DNA of 64,000 nt from DAOUKH01 sp965261455. Lineage in GTDB: Bacteria > Chloroflexota > Dehalococcoidia > SHYB01. Under the pieces are notes generated by a model. It was not told the origin of the DNA and did no database searches. It worked only from the letters and a program-made list of their open reading frames with translations. The stretch is taken from positions 558,001 through 622,000 of the forward strand of contig OZ253453.1 of assembly GCA_965261455.1 (NCBI GenBank), read 5' to 3'. This document shows positions 36,058-44,483 of the stretch, in pieces (the first letter of the stretch is position 1; every line of letters starts with the position of its first letter). Made by a program: the position numbers and the translations under genes.

Positions 36058-36891
36058 GACTGGTAGCTCAGCCCAGAGCCTGCCAGGCTACTGCCAAGAA
36101 AACCGATCCGGCGAAAGTAGTCCAGGACTTCATCCTTGAACGTCTCGGGATGCCGTGCGTAGAGCTCGCCATGAGGCAGGTTCAGGATCTTCCCTTCGCC
36201 TTTGGGCGTGAGCGCCACGGACTCTTCGTTCTTGTTCCGAAGGAAATCGCCTTCCGTGACGAGGTAGAGAGTAGGACAGGAGACCCGCGGCAGCAAGTCA
36301 TGCAGATCGAACTGAAAGATCGCCTTGAACGCCCAGTCGAAGCGTTCGCCGGCCTGAATGAAGGCTCGAGTAACGATATCGTAGTATGCCTCCGTCGCGT
36401 CGGGGCCCAGGAATCTGGACACGTAGCTCCAGGCGGCGTCGAGGTGCGAGCCGTCTTTGGACACTCGATACCCCAGGTCTACTCGCTCGAGCATCGCCCG
36501 GCCCTGGTCCTTCGTGAACAGGGGACACCCCAGGACGATGACCCCGGACACGCGCTCAGGCATGTCGACGGCGATATGGAGCGCCAACGCTCCCCCGGTG
36601 TGGCCTCCGACAATGGCCGCGTGCTCCAAGCCGAGAGCGTCGAGGGTGAGCCCCAGCCGGCGGGCGTACTCAGGGATCGTGGGTGGACTTGGAGGCGCTG
36701 GCGACGAGCCGTAGCCGGGGATGTCCGGGCGCGATGGCCCGGACGTGGGGAGCCAGGGCGGGGAGAGCGAATTCGAAGGTGGCGCCGGACAACGGCGTCT
36801 CGTGGATCAGCAAAACCGGAGGTCCGTCGCCGGCCTCTCGATAGTGGATTTGGCCGAGGGGCGTATCCGCGTATCCGTACCGAATGTCCAC
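36054..36891 (-). pseudogene. Alpha/beta-hydrolase-fold protein, frameshifted
   Basis: ATG 36891 reads MDIRYGYADTPLGQIHYREA, PPVLLIHETPLSGATFEFAL and HVRAIAP. One extra base near 36727 then shifts the frame; the continuation reads IPGYGSSPAPPSPPTIPEYA, LEHAAIVGGHTGGALALHIA and RVSCPTLYLVTEGDFL, ending at 36054. The nucleophile elbow is GGHTGG rather than GxSxG, so His/Thr stands where Ser is usual, and the C-terminal His is in NLPHGELYARHPE. It resembles the protein at 29945-30805, including a DTPxGQIHY N-terminus. Confidence 0.8.
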
Positions 36892-36946
36892 AGTCGCTAT
36901 CCCAAGAGGGAGCCGTCCCTTGATCGGGGTCTCGCCCCCAGGCCCT

Positions 36947-37765
36947 TCACTTCGGCAGCGTCACTCGCAGGTTACTGCCCGGCTGCGCTCCGCCCGTGAG
37001 GCGGATGGCCTGGCCAGTAACATAGGACGACGCGTCGCTGACCAAGAACAGCGCAAGCGCGGCGACCTCCTCGGGCGTGCCGAGGCGGCCCAGCGGCGTG
37101 AGGCTCAGCGCCTTTTGCTCAAGGGCAGGATTCGCCTTCATCGCCGCGTCCACGGTTGCCGTTCTGATCAGGTAAGGCACAATGGCGTTGAACCGCACTT
37201 GGGGAGCAAGCTCGGCAGCCAGCGTCCGGGTGATGCTGATGACTCCCGCCTTCGGAGCGCCGTAGTGAGCGTACCATGGCAACGGGCCAATGCCGGCAAT
37301 GTCCGAGACGTTGACGACAGCCCCGGAGCCCCGCTCCAACATGTAAGCCCCGACCGTTCGACAGCCCAGATACGTTGTCTTGAGGTTCTGCTGGATGCCC
37401 TCGTTCCAGCGTTGCGGCGTCAACTCCAGGAAGGGCGTGGGAACGGTGCCCCCGCCCACGTTGTTGACGAGCCCGTCCACCGCTCCAAAGGCGCTCACAG
37501 TCTGGGCAAGGAGCGATTCCGCATCATCTCTGCGTCGCATGTCCGCGACGACGCACAGGGTTTGCCCTCCCAGGGCTTCCAGGTCCGCGGCCACGCCCCT
37601 GAGCTGGGTCTCGCTCGCCTCGGGATCCTTGACGTTCATGCCAGCAAGGACCACGTTTGCTCCGGCTTCCGCGAATGCCGTGGCGATGGCTCGACCGATG
37701 CCCTGGCCGGCGCCGGTGACGATGGTGGTCCGTCCCTTGAGGGAGAAGAGGTTTAACACGCTCAT
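36947..37765 (-). CDS. SDR-family oxidoreductase (first of a tandem pair)
   Basis: A 272-residue classical SDR using NAD(P). Cofactor motif TGAGQGIGRAIA, then LVNNVGGG, catalytic Ser in VVNVSDIAG, the Tyr-Lys pair in YAHYGAPKAGVISIT and C-terminal SSYVTGQAIRLTGG. Intact frame, ATG 37765. It shares a 148-base block differing at one base with the gene at 37781-38593, although the rest of the two genes has diverged. Part of the operon led by the binding protein at 42268. Confidence 0.92.
   Translation of the reverse strand: MSVLNLFSLKGRTTIVTGAGQGIGRAIATAFAEAGANVVLAGMNVKDPEASETQLRGVAADLEALGGQTLCVVADMRRRDDAESLLAQTVSAFGAVDGLVNNVGGGTVPTPFLELTPQRWNEGIQQNLKTTYLGCRTVGAYMLERGSGAVVNVSDIAGIGPLPWYAHYGAPKAGVISITRTLAAELAPQVRFNAIVPYLIRTATVDAAMKANPALEQKALSLTPLGRLGTPEEVAALALFLVSDASSYVTGQAIRLTGGAQPGSNLRVTLPK
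37578..37725 (-). repeat. 148-bp near-identical block shared with 38406-38553
   Basis: Bases 37578-37725 and 38406-38553 (offset 828) match with a single difference seen, A versus G at 37623. The block covers codons about 14-63 of both SDRs, including the cofactor-binding loop, whereas the genes differ widely on either side (for example LEALGGQTLC versus LEKLGVTTLP). Recent gene conversion or partial duplication explains it better than shared ancestry alone. Confidence 0.85.
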
Positions 37766-37780
37766 GGTAGGTTACCGCCT

Positions 37781-38593
37781 TCAGATAATCATCTCGGGTT
37801 TCCCGGTTACCAGGGCCCCGCCCGTAATGTTGATGGTCTCGCCGGTGACGTAGGAGGACGCGTCGCTGGCGAGGAAGACCGCCAACGCTGCGATTTCTGC
37901 GGGCCTGGCGCCGCGTCCCATGGGAATCGTGGCCACCGCCATGCGCTCCTTCTCTGGATCCTCGTCCCATTGCGATCTCATCCACTCCGTCATGACCCAA
38001 GTGGGAGCTATGCCATTGACTCGAACCCCGAAAGGGCCGAGTTCCGCGGCGACTGTCTCGGTCAGGTTGATGACGCCGGCTTTGCCGGCGCCGTAGTGAG
38101 CGCGGTGGAGCGCAGGCCGCCGCCCATCCATGGAGGATATGTTGACGATGGCGCCGGCCCGGCGTTTCGCCATGTGGGCGCCGACATAGCGGCACCCTAA
38201 GAACGTGGTGGAAATGTTCTCCTCGATGCCGGCGTCCCAGGCCTCCTCGCTCAACTCGATGAACGGCGTGAGGCCGGTGCCGCCGACGTTGTTGACTAGT
38301 ATGTCGATCTTCCCAAAGGCAGCGATGGCCTCGCGCACCATGTCTTGAACGTCTTGAGGCCTCCGCATATCGACGACGATCGGCAGAGTCGTCACGCCCA
38401 GTTTCTCCAGGTCCGCGGCCACGCCCCTGAGCTGGGTCTCGCTCGCCTCGGGGTCCTTGACGTTCATGCCAGCAAGGACCACGTTTGCTCCGGCTTCCGC
38501 GAATGCCGTGGCGATGGCTCGACCGATGCCCTGGCCGGCGCCGGTGACGATGGCCACTTTTCCTTTGAGTGAGAATCGGTCCAAAATCGCCAT
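37781..38593 (-). CDS. SDR-family oxidoreductase (second of a tandem pair)
   Basis: A 270-residue classical SDR: TGAGQGIGRAIATAFAEAG, ILVNNVGGTG, IVNISSMDG, Tyr-Lys in HYGAGKAGVINLTETVAAEL and SSYVTGETINITGG. The start is ATG 38593; the frame is open further upstream but that part lies in the end of the permease gene and resembles nothing. It probably oxidises or reduces a hydroxyacyl-CoA or alcohol imported by the transporter; this is inference from context. Confidence 0.92.
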   Translation of the reverse strand: MAILDRFSLKGKVAIVTGAGQGIGRAIATAFAEAGANVVLAGMNVKDPEASETQLRGVAADLEKLGVTTLPIVVDMRRPQDVQDMVREAIAAFGKIDILVNNVGGTGLTPFIELSEEAWDAGIEENISTTFLGCRYVGAHMAKRRAGAIVNISSMDGRRPALHRAHYGAGKAGVINLTETVAAELGPFGVRVNGIAPTWVMTEWMRSQWDEDPEKERMAVATIPMGRGARPAEIAALAVFLASDASSYVTGETINITGGALVTGKPEMII

Positions 38594-38631
38594 GGCTCTC
38601 AGCGTTTCTCCTTGGCCGGCTGCATCGAGGC

Positions 38632-39549
38632 TCAGGCGCCGGACGCTCGCAACCTCGGGTCGAGCACGTCTCTCAGGGCGTCCCCCAAGAGGTTGAAGGC
38701 CAGCACCGTAACGGTGATGGCCAGCCCTGGGAAGAGCGCGATCCAGGGGGCCTGGATCATATACTGCCGTCCCGCGCCGGACAGCATGTTGCCCCACGAC
38801 GGCGTGGGAGGCGGCGGTCCCAAGCCCAAGAACGAAAGGGATGCCTCGGCGATGATCGCGAATCCCAGGTTGATCGTGGCCAGCACGATGATTGGAGAGG
38901 TGACGTTGGGGAGGATATGCCTGAAGGCGATCCGCCAGCCCGAGCTGCCTATGGCACGCGCCGCCTCCACGTACATTTGCTCCTTGGCAGAGAACACATC
39001 TGCTCGGACAACGCGGCTGGCGATGGGCGTCAACACGAAGCCAAGGGCCAGGATGACGTTCTGGATGCCAGACCCCAGCACGGTGACGACAACCATCGCC
39101 ATTAGGAGTAAGGGAACGGACATGATAGCGTCCATGATCCGCTGTACTACCATATCGAACTTGCCGCCGATGTAGCCGGAGGCAAGGCCCCAGAGGGCGC
39201 CGTGGACGATTCCCGCAGCAACGGAGGCCACTCCCACCATCAAAGACACGCGCGTTCCGTGGAGCACGCGGCTAAAGGTGTCGCGACCCAAATCGTCGGT
39301 GCCGAAGAGATGTTTCCAGCTCGGGCCCTGCAAGCGGTCTATCGGGTTGATCTCAGAGAACCCGAAGGGGGCGATAACATCGACAGTGATCGCGGCGAAG
39401 GCGACCGCGAGAATCACCACGGCGCCAGCGGCCCCCAGAGGCTTGCGTTTCGAGAAGCTCCAGATCATGGCCGGCACCGTGAGATACAACCGTCGTGGGT
39501 CCGGCCGTCGCACGGCTTCTACGCCACCAGTTTGCGGTGCATGATCCAT
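38632..39549 (-). CDS. ABC transporter permease, DppC/OppC type
   Basis: A 305-residue inner-membrane permease for peptides or related solutes. The N-terminal extension precedes the first helix (LGAAGAVVILAVAFAAITVD), then FGTDDLGRDTFSRVLHGTRV typical of DppC, four to five further helices, and the EAA loop YVEAARAIGSSGWRIAFRHI that contacts the ATPase. The ATG at 39549 overlaps the DppB stop (TGATG); the ten extra open codons upstream are inside that gene. Confidence 0.93.
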   Translation of the reverse strand: MDHAPQTGGVEAVRRPDPRRLYLTVPAMIWSFSKRKPLGAAGAVVILAVAFAAITVDVIAPFGFSEINPIDRLQGPSWKHLFGTDDLGRDTFSRVLHGTRVSLMVGVASVAAGIVHGALWGLASGYIGGKFDMVVQRIMDAIMSVPLLLMAMVVVTVLGSGIQNVILALGFVLTPIASRVVRADVFSAKEQMYVEAARAIGSSGWRIAFRHILPNVTSPIIVLATINLGFAIIAEASLSFLGLGPPPPTPSWGNMLSGAGRQYMIQAPWIALFPGLAITVTVLAFNLLGDALRDVLDPRLRASGA

Positions 39550-40499
39550 CAAGCGTAACGAATACGTGGGTCGAGCCACGCCACGATGAGGTCAACGCTC
39601 AAGTTCACGAATACCACCATCATGGCGAAGAATATGGTGATCGCTTGCAGCGCCGGGTAGTCCCGCTGAGCGATGGAGTTGACGGTGTGCACGCCGAGGC
39701 CCGGGATCGAGAAGATGGTCTCGATGATGATGGCGCTGGCCATGAGGTTGGCGAAGATCAGGCCGCCAACCGTCACCGATGGCCCCATGGCATTCCTCAT
39801 CGCATGGATGAAGATGACCCTGCGTTCCATAAGGCCTTTGGCCCTGGCGGTCCGCACGTAATCTTGCCTGAGCACCTCAAGCAGCGATGAGCGGATGAAC
39901 CTGGCCAGGATGCCCGCGACGATGGCTCCAGACACGGCCGCCGCCGGGAGGACCTGCTCCAGGTTGCTCAAGGGGTTGTCCAGGAAGTCTTGATAGGGTA
40001 TTGGGGCACTGTATCCCCACCATTTCGCAGGAAACACGATCACCAGCGTCGCAATCCAGAAGCCCGGCACGGCTAATGCGGTGACGGCGGAGACCCTGGC
40101 AATGTAGTCGACGATCGTATCCTGCCTGAGTGCAGAGACGACCCCCGCGGGCACCGAGATCAGGAGCGCGATGAGCATGGCGAGCCCAGCAACCTCAAGG
40201 GTTATGGGCGCCCGCCGTAAGACCTCGTCAATCACCGGCTGGCCGTCCAGGAATGAATCCCCCAGGTCGCCCCTCGCGAACCGGCCAAGCGTGACAAAAT
40301 ACTGCTTGACGAACGGCTCGTCGATACCGAGGTCGGAGCGCAAGCGAGCCTCGACTTCAGGATCGCCTGAGGACGACGCTTCAATCAGCAGGGCATCGAC
40401 GGCGTCTCCCGGCACAAGCCGGATCAAGGAGAACACCAGCGTGAAAACGAAGAACGCGACAGGAATAATTAGGAGGAGCCGTCTGACGACGTACGCCAT
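39549..40499 (-). CDS. ABC transporter permease, DppB/OppB type
   Basis: A 316-residue permease with the standard N-terminus (RRLLLIIPVAFFVFTLVFSL), VPGDAVDALL, DLGIDEPFVKQYF, six predicted helices and the EAA loop YVRTARAKGLMERRVIFIHA, followed by FSIPGLGVHTVNSIAQRDYP. It starts ATG 40499 behind a very strong GGAGGAG, which is buried in a hairpin formed with codons 6-12 (see the regulatory entry). No ATPase genes of this transporter are in the window, so they must be supplied from elsewhere. Confidence 0.94.
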   Translation of the reverse strand: MAYVVRRLLLIIPVAFFVFTLVFSLIRLVPGDAVDALLIEASSSGDPEVEARLRSDLGIDEPFVKQYFVTLGRFARGDLGDSFLDGQPVIDEVLRRAPITLEVAGLAMLIALLISVPAGVVSALRQDTIVDYIARVSAVTALAVPGFWIATLVIVFPAKWWGYSAPIPYQDFLDNPLSNLEQVLPAAAVSGAIVAGILARFIRSSLLEVLRQDYVRTARAKGLMERRVIFIHAMRNAMGPSVTVGGLIFANLMASAIIIETIFSIPGLGVHTVNSIAQRDYPALQAITIFFAMMVVFVNLSVDLIVAWLDPRIRYA

Positions 40500-40516
40500 A
40501 GGCTCCTCCTAATTAT
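40465..40516 (-). promoter_or_regulatory. Hairpin hiding the DppB ribosome-binding site
   Basis: The 16 bases at 40501-40516 and 40465-40480 are perfect reverse complements (arm ATAATTAGGAGGAGCC), with a 20-base loop holding the ATG. On the transcript, one arm is the Shine-Dalgarno and the other is codons 6-12 of the permease. When folded, ribosomes could not reach the site. It lies 28 bases after the binding-protein stop, so upstream translation, temperature or a ligand could control opening. Confidence 0.8.
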
Positions 40517-40543
40517 GCGCTGCTTACCCCGCCGAGAGTGTGT

Positions 40544-42268
40544 TTAGCTGTCGAGCCAGAGCCGTTCGTGATCCCGAACGTAGGTATTGATGGGCTGGAC
40601 TTTGTACCGACCTGAGTCACCCGTCCTGAGGTCTGGATGCGCGACCGCCCACGTGAGAGAGTCGGCTACGCGCTGGAGCACTAGCTGATTGCTCAGGATG
40701 TAGTCCTGGACTGCCTTGACCTTGACTTGCCGCTCCGCGACGTCGCTGGTTGCGAGGAGGTCATCGATGAACGCGTCAAGCTTCGGATCAGCCAGGCCGG
40801 AGCTGTTCTTGACTCCAGTGGAATGGTAGTTGTTGTTCAGGTAGGACTCCGGGCTGTTCGCTCCACCGAAGCCCCAGGCGACGTCCTTGAACCCCACTGC
40901 CTCGGTATGCGCTTTGAAGGAGGCGAAGTCCGGTTCCACGTTGGACACGACCTTGAAGCCCAGAGCCTTCATCTCCTCGATGAATACCTCGACGTTGGCC
41001 TCGTAGTCGCGCTGGAACTTGACCGAGTCCACGTGCAGCTCGTAGCCCTCCGGTATGCCGGCCGCCTTGAGCAAGGCTTTGGCCTCTTCAACGTCATACC
41101 GGTAGGAGTACTTCTCGGCCGCCAACTCTTCAGGGGTCAAGGCCCAGGCCGACCCATGCTGACCGGAGACCGGACCCGCCCACTGACCGAGGCCGCCGAA
41201 CGACGCTTGAATGTGAGCGTCGAGGTTCATTCCAAGGGCGAGGGCTTTGCGCACTCGAACGTCCTGGAACATCGGATTGTTCTGGTTGTAGTAGAGGACG
41301 TAAGAGCTCTGCCACAGGTACTCGATCACTTGGACGTCGGCGATCGCTTTCTTTACCTCGATCACCTCTTCGTTGAATAAGTACTCGATGTAGGTCAGCT
41401 TGCCGGTAACGGTCGCGGCTGTCCGGGCCGCTCGGTCTGGGATGATCAAGCTTTCGGTGGCATCGGTGTAGGGCAACGGGTTCCCGGACTGGTCTTCCTT
41501 CCAGTAGCTGTCGTTTCGGTCCATGAAGACGCCGACGTCTTTCTCCGACCGGTTCAGCGTGTAAGGCCCGGTGCCGATCGCCTGGGTTTTGAGGTCTTCC
41601 GTTTCGGGGGCCGCCATGTAGGCCTCTCGTCCCGCCATGGCGAACGGAAGCAGCACGTCGACCTGGCTCGTCTTGATGACGAAGGTGTACGGGTCCGGGG
41701 TCTCGAAGCCCACGACGTTCTTATACGTTGCCTTGTAGGAGCTTCCCTCACCGGAGAGCCGTTCCAAATTCCACTTGACGTCCGCCGAGGTCAGCTCGCG
41801 TCCGTTGTGGAACAAGACTCCACTCTTCAGCTTGAACGTCATGCTCTGCCCGTCGCCGGAGAGGGTGACCCCCTCAGCAATGTCTGGCACGACCACGACG
41901 TCGTTGGCCGTTTCCAGCGTATCGAGCTTCATCAGGCGATTGTAGATCGGGCTCACCGACTGCGCCGTCATGTGGTTCCCGTAGTGGGGATCCAGGTTCG
42001 GCAAGTTGGGACAGCACCAAGCCCATGAGATGGAGCCGCCGTACTTGGCGCTGAACGCCGGTGTGGGAGGGGGTGTGGGAGCGGCAGTGGGTGCCGGCCT
42101 AGCCGTGGCCTGCGGGACCGCCGTTGCTGCAGGGGCCGCCGTCGGCGCGGGAACCGTCGGGACCGCGGTCGGGTCAGCTCCTCCGCCACAGGCCGCAATC
42201 ACCATCGAGACGACTACCCCAAGCACCACTGAGAATCCGAGTGCCTTTCGGCCGCTTGTCGTTCCCAT
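40544..42268 (-). CDS. Solute-binding lipoprotein of a Dpp/Opp-type ABC transporter
   Basis: A 574-residue family 5 solute-binding protein. The signal peptide ends in a lipobox (VVSMVIAAC), so it is a membrane-anchored lipoprotein. A linker of about 45 residues of Ala/Pro/Thr follows, common in Chloroflexota. The binding domain has NLDPHYGNHMTAQSVSPIYN, LKSGVLFHNGRELTSADVKW, AIGTGPYTL and RVRKALALGMNLDAHIQASF. Start ATG 42268 with GGAG upstream and a consensus promoter at 42345-42373. It leads an operon with the two permeases, two SDRs, a hydrolase pseudogene and the MaoC-like gene. The ligand is unknown; related proteins bind peptides, sugars or other organics. Confidence 0.94.
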   Translation of the reverse strand: MGTTSGRKALGFSVVLGVVVSMVIAACGGGADPTAVPTVPAPTAAPAATAVPQATARPAPTAAPTPPPTPAFSAKYGGSISWAWCCPNLPNLDPHYGNHMTAQSVSPIYNRLMKLDTLETANDVVVVPDIAEGVTLSGDGQSMTFKLKSGVLFHNGRELTSADVKWNLERLSGEGSSYKATYKNVVGFETPDPYTFVIKTSQVDVLLPFAMAGREAYMAAPETEDLKTQAIGTGPYTLNRSEKDVGVFMDRNDSYWKEDQSGNPLPYTDATESLIIPDRAARTAATVTGKLTYIEYLFNEEVIEVKKAIADVQVIEYLWQSSYVLYYNQNNPMFQDVRVRKALALGMNLDAHIQASFGGLGQWAGPVSGQHGSAWALTPEELAAEKYSYRYDVEEAKALLKAAGIPEGYELHVDSVKFQRDYEANVEVFIEEMKALGFKVVSNVEPDFASFKAHTEAVGFKDVAWGFGGANSPESYLNNNYHSTGVKNSSGLADPKLDAFIDDLLATSDVAERQVKVKAVQDYILSNQLVLQRVADSLTWAVAHPDLRTGDSGRYKVQPINTYVRDHERLWLDS

Positions 42269-42344
42269 TAAATACTCCTATTCCCCTCGATGAACCGAGC
42301 CACCGATGGCGTGTGATCCAAGCTCAGCCGCCACTCAGGGCAAA

Positions 42345-42373
42345 AACCTACCAAGTCAAGGCCCCTTTGTCAA
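42345..42373 (-). promoter_or_regulatory. Promoter of the transporter operon
   Basis: On the minus strand TTGACA (42373-42368) and TAGGTT (42350-42345) are spaced by 17 bases. The transcript would carry a leader of about 70 bases before the lipoprotein ATG at 42268. This is the best match to a sigma70 consensus in the window. Confidence 0.7.
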
Positions 42374-42415
42374 GTGGTGCTTGTTACGGGCGCAAGCGCC
42401 GCTCTCACGGGGCCT

Positions 42416-42444
42416 TTGACGGAAGTCGCAGCGGCTGCTAGATT
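42416..42444 (+). promoter_or_regulatory. Promoter of the inverted SDR gene
   Basis: TTGACG at 42416-42421 and TAGATT at 42439-42444 are 17 bases apart. The predicted start of transcription is within a few bases of the ATG at 42448, so the mRNA is either leaderless or translation begins at the TTG at 42481, which has GGGAG upstream. It is divergent from the transporter promoter only 43 bases away. Confidence 0.6.
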
Positions 42445-42447
42445 CCC

Positions 42448-43263
42448 CATGGCTGACGACGCGAATGGGAGAAGCCGAACGTTGGCGAACAAAATAAAGG
42501 ACAAGGTGGCCATCGTCACAGGGGCCGGGCACTCTTCGGCGACGGCCTCTCCGGTGTCGGGCTTGATCTCGGCCACCACCACCTTGGCGCCTTCCTTGGC
42601 GAAAGCCACGGCGATGCCACGGCCGTTGCCCTGCTCCGTCACCTTGGGACCGATGCCATCGCAATCGTCTGCGACGTGAGCGATAAGCAACAAGTCCAAC
42701 GAGTCGTGGACGAAACGATCGGAGCTTTCGGCCGAGTTGACATTCTGGTCAACAACGCTCAGGCCTGGAGCGGATACTCGACCACGCATCTGGGGGCGCT
42801 CGCCGAGGCACTGCCCAAGGAGTGGTGGGACCTGTCATTCGACACGGGCGTGAGGGCGACGTGGTATTTCTGCAAGGCGGTCTTTCCGCACATGAAGGAT
42901 CGAGGCGGCAAGATCATCAATTTCACCACCACAGGGGTCTTCATAGGGACGCCTCTCCACCTTGACTACAACGTCAACAAAGCGGCAGTACTGGGATTCA
43001 CCAAGACGGCGGCGCGAGAGTGGGGGCCCCACAAGATCAATGTCAATTGCCTCTGCCCCATCGCGGCGACGCCGGCGCTGCTGGCCAACCTCGAGCAGCC
43101 GGAGGCCGATGTCGTGCGGAGCGCGATCGAAACCCTGCCAATCCCTCGGCTGGGTGATCCTGAAAAGGATATTGGGCGCGCCGCGGTTTTCTTGGCCAGC
43201 GAAGACTCCGATTTCATGACCGGCCAGACGGTCTTCGTAGACGGCGGCTCGTACATGATGTAG
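42448..43263 (+). pseudogene. SDR-family oxidoreductase disrupted by a 104-bp inversion
   Basis: The N-terminus reads NKIKDKVAIVTGAG, then loses sense at 42530. From 42640 the plus strand again reads as an SDR: LGTDAIAIVCDVSDKQQVQR, VDILVNNAQAWSGYSTT, YNVNKAAVLGFTKTAAREWG, MTGQTVFVDGGSYMM. The missing segment is present on the other strand (42633-42530) as GNGRGIAVAFAKEGAKVVVA, EIKPDTGEAVAEE. Restoring it rebuilds the gene apart from one base at the right border. It is related to the SDR at 31869-32649. Confidence 0.82.
42530..42633. other. 104-bp micro-inversion inside the SDR gene
   Basis: Reverse-complementing 42530-42633 joins TGAG to QGNGRGIAVAFAKEG without a gap at the left border. At the right border it joins EE to LRHLGTDAIAIVCDV with a one-base discrepancy. 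The ends of the segment are CA...TG; no longer flanking inverted repeats are evident, which argues against a programmed invertible element. Confidence 0.8.
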
Positions 43264-43313
43264 GTTGCGCCGGCTCACCCCGGCTGAGATTCCTCAGGAT
43301 TCAGGTGGCGAGC

Positions 43314-43982
43314 ATGGAGCGAAAACACTTCTGGTATCCCCCTCAGCTGGAGCAGCTGGGCCTGCCGCCCACAGGTTGCCGTGTCGGGCAGTTCCTCTTC
43401 CTGTCCGGCCAGGTTCCCCGAGACATGGAAACGGGCAAGGTGATCCGCAAGCTCGATGACATGCCCGAGGACCAGCGCGAAGAGTTCAAATCCTGGGGAG
43501 TTCATGGCGATGGTCGCGAGGGGCCCATCACGGCACAGACATGGCTTATTTGCCAAAACATCTCGCGGATTCTGGAGTCGCAGGGCTCGTCCATGGAGCA
43601 CGTCATCCGCCAACGTTTGTATCTCCGGCGGGTCGACGACATCAGAATCGCCGAACGAGTCATGCTCGCGTTCTTCCCTGGCGAAAAGCCGGCCACCAAC
43701 ATTGCCCGGACCGCAACCAACGGCACCCATGCTGACTACTTGATCTAGTCCGAGGTCCTGGCTTTCGTTCCGGAGCTGGAGCGCTTGACCAAGGAGCCGG
43801 TGTATATCCCCAAGCGGTGCGAGTCGGCCAGCTCCTGTTCTTCTCCGGCCTGTCAGGCATCAATCCCGAAACCGGGAGGGTCGCCACGCGCGTCGACGAA
43901 ATCGACCCTGAGCTACGGAAGATCATCAAGACGGGGCGCTACAAGACCGACAGCGCCGAGGAGCCGTTCAAGGCCCAGCGAT
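43314..43982 (+). pseudogene. Tandem RidA-family protein, degraded
   Basis: ATG 43314 gives a first RidA-like domain (MERKHFWYPPQLEQLGLPPT, GQFLFLSGQVPRDMETGKVI, SMEHVIRQRLYLRRVDDIRI) ending in TAG at 43746-43748, where the paralogue at 50507-51906 has Val. The same frame continues SEVLAFVPELERLTKEPVYI; near 43812 it shifts and the second domain begins (RVGQLLFFSGLSGINPETGR). Similarity ends at about 43982. RidA proteins deaminate reactive enamines and imines or act in catabolic pathways. This copy cannot make a full product. Confidence 0.78.
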
Positions 43983-44292
43983 CTTCACGATGGTGCTTTC
44001 ATTGAATCTCCTCGGCGACGGCCTCCGCGATGCCCTTGATCCCCGACCGAGCCGCTCCTGACCGCGAGGAGCCGGAAGGACGATGGGCGCGCCCCCGCCA
44101 TGGCGCCAAAGGATTCTCCCCGGACCGGCTCCCCAAACTCCGTTGGCCGGTTCGGTCTCGGAAAGACGATTGAACAGCTCCAGGATTCAAACAGCACGGC
44201 AAGGCCCTGACTTGTGTTAGGATGGCAAATCCGGTCCGCTGAGGCTATGCCCGGCGATCCGATTCGCGACGGCAGGAGATCAGACATTCGAT
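43983..44292. other. Intergenic, no supported gene
   Basis: On the minus strand the last codons before TGA near 43999 read SGIKGIAEAVAEEIQ, which looks like the C-terminus of a protein joined here, but nothing upstream supports a gene. The remainder is featureless GC-rich DNA up to the MITE-like element. Confidence 0.3.
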
Positions 44293-44437
44293 GGCTTTGT
44301 TGAAAACATCCGGGCAAACGTCCTTTTCCCACCTCACCCGCCCTCGACATGCTTCTGGGGGATGTGCCCCCAACCCCACTCCATCTGGGAGGGTGGGTGG
44401 GAAGAACACGCCTGTGAGGAGAGGATTTCAATAAAGC
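44293..44437 (+). mobile_element. MITE-like repeat, family 1, copy 1
   Basis: Begins GGCTTTGTTGAAAAC and ends TTTCAATAAAGC, imperfect terminal inverted repeats. Inside are TCCTTTTCCCACCTCACCCG and a GGGGGATGTGCCCCC hairpin. The same order of motifs appears in reverse orientation at 50146-50345, with a middle portion present only in that longer copy. No coding capacity. Confidence 0.65.
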
Positions 44438-44483
44438 GACATCCGGTCCAGAAAAAGAGGGGAAGTGTAAAGAGGGGAAGTGT

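Noticed and set aside
38593..38797. N-terminal 68-codon extension of the second SDR
   Set aside because: It lies in the permease 3' region, has no SDR character, and the ATG at 38593 fits the family start.
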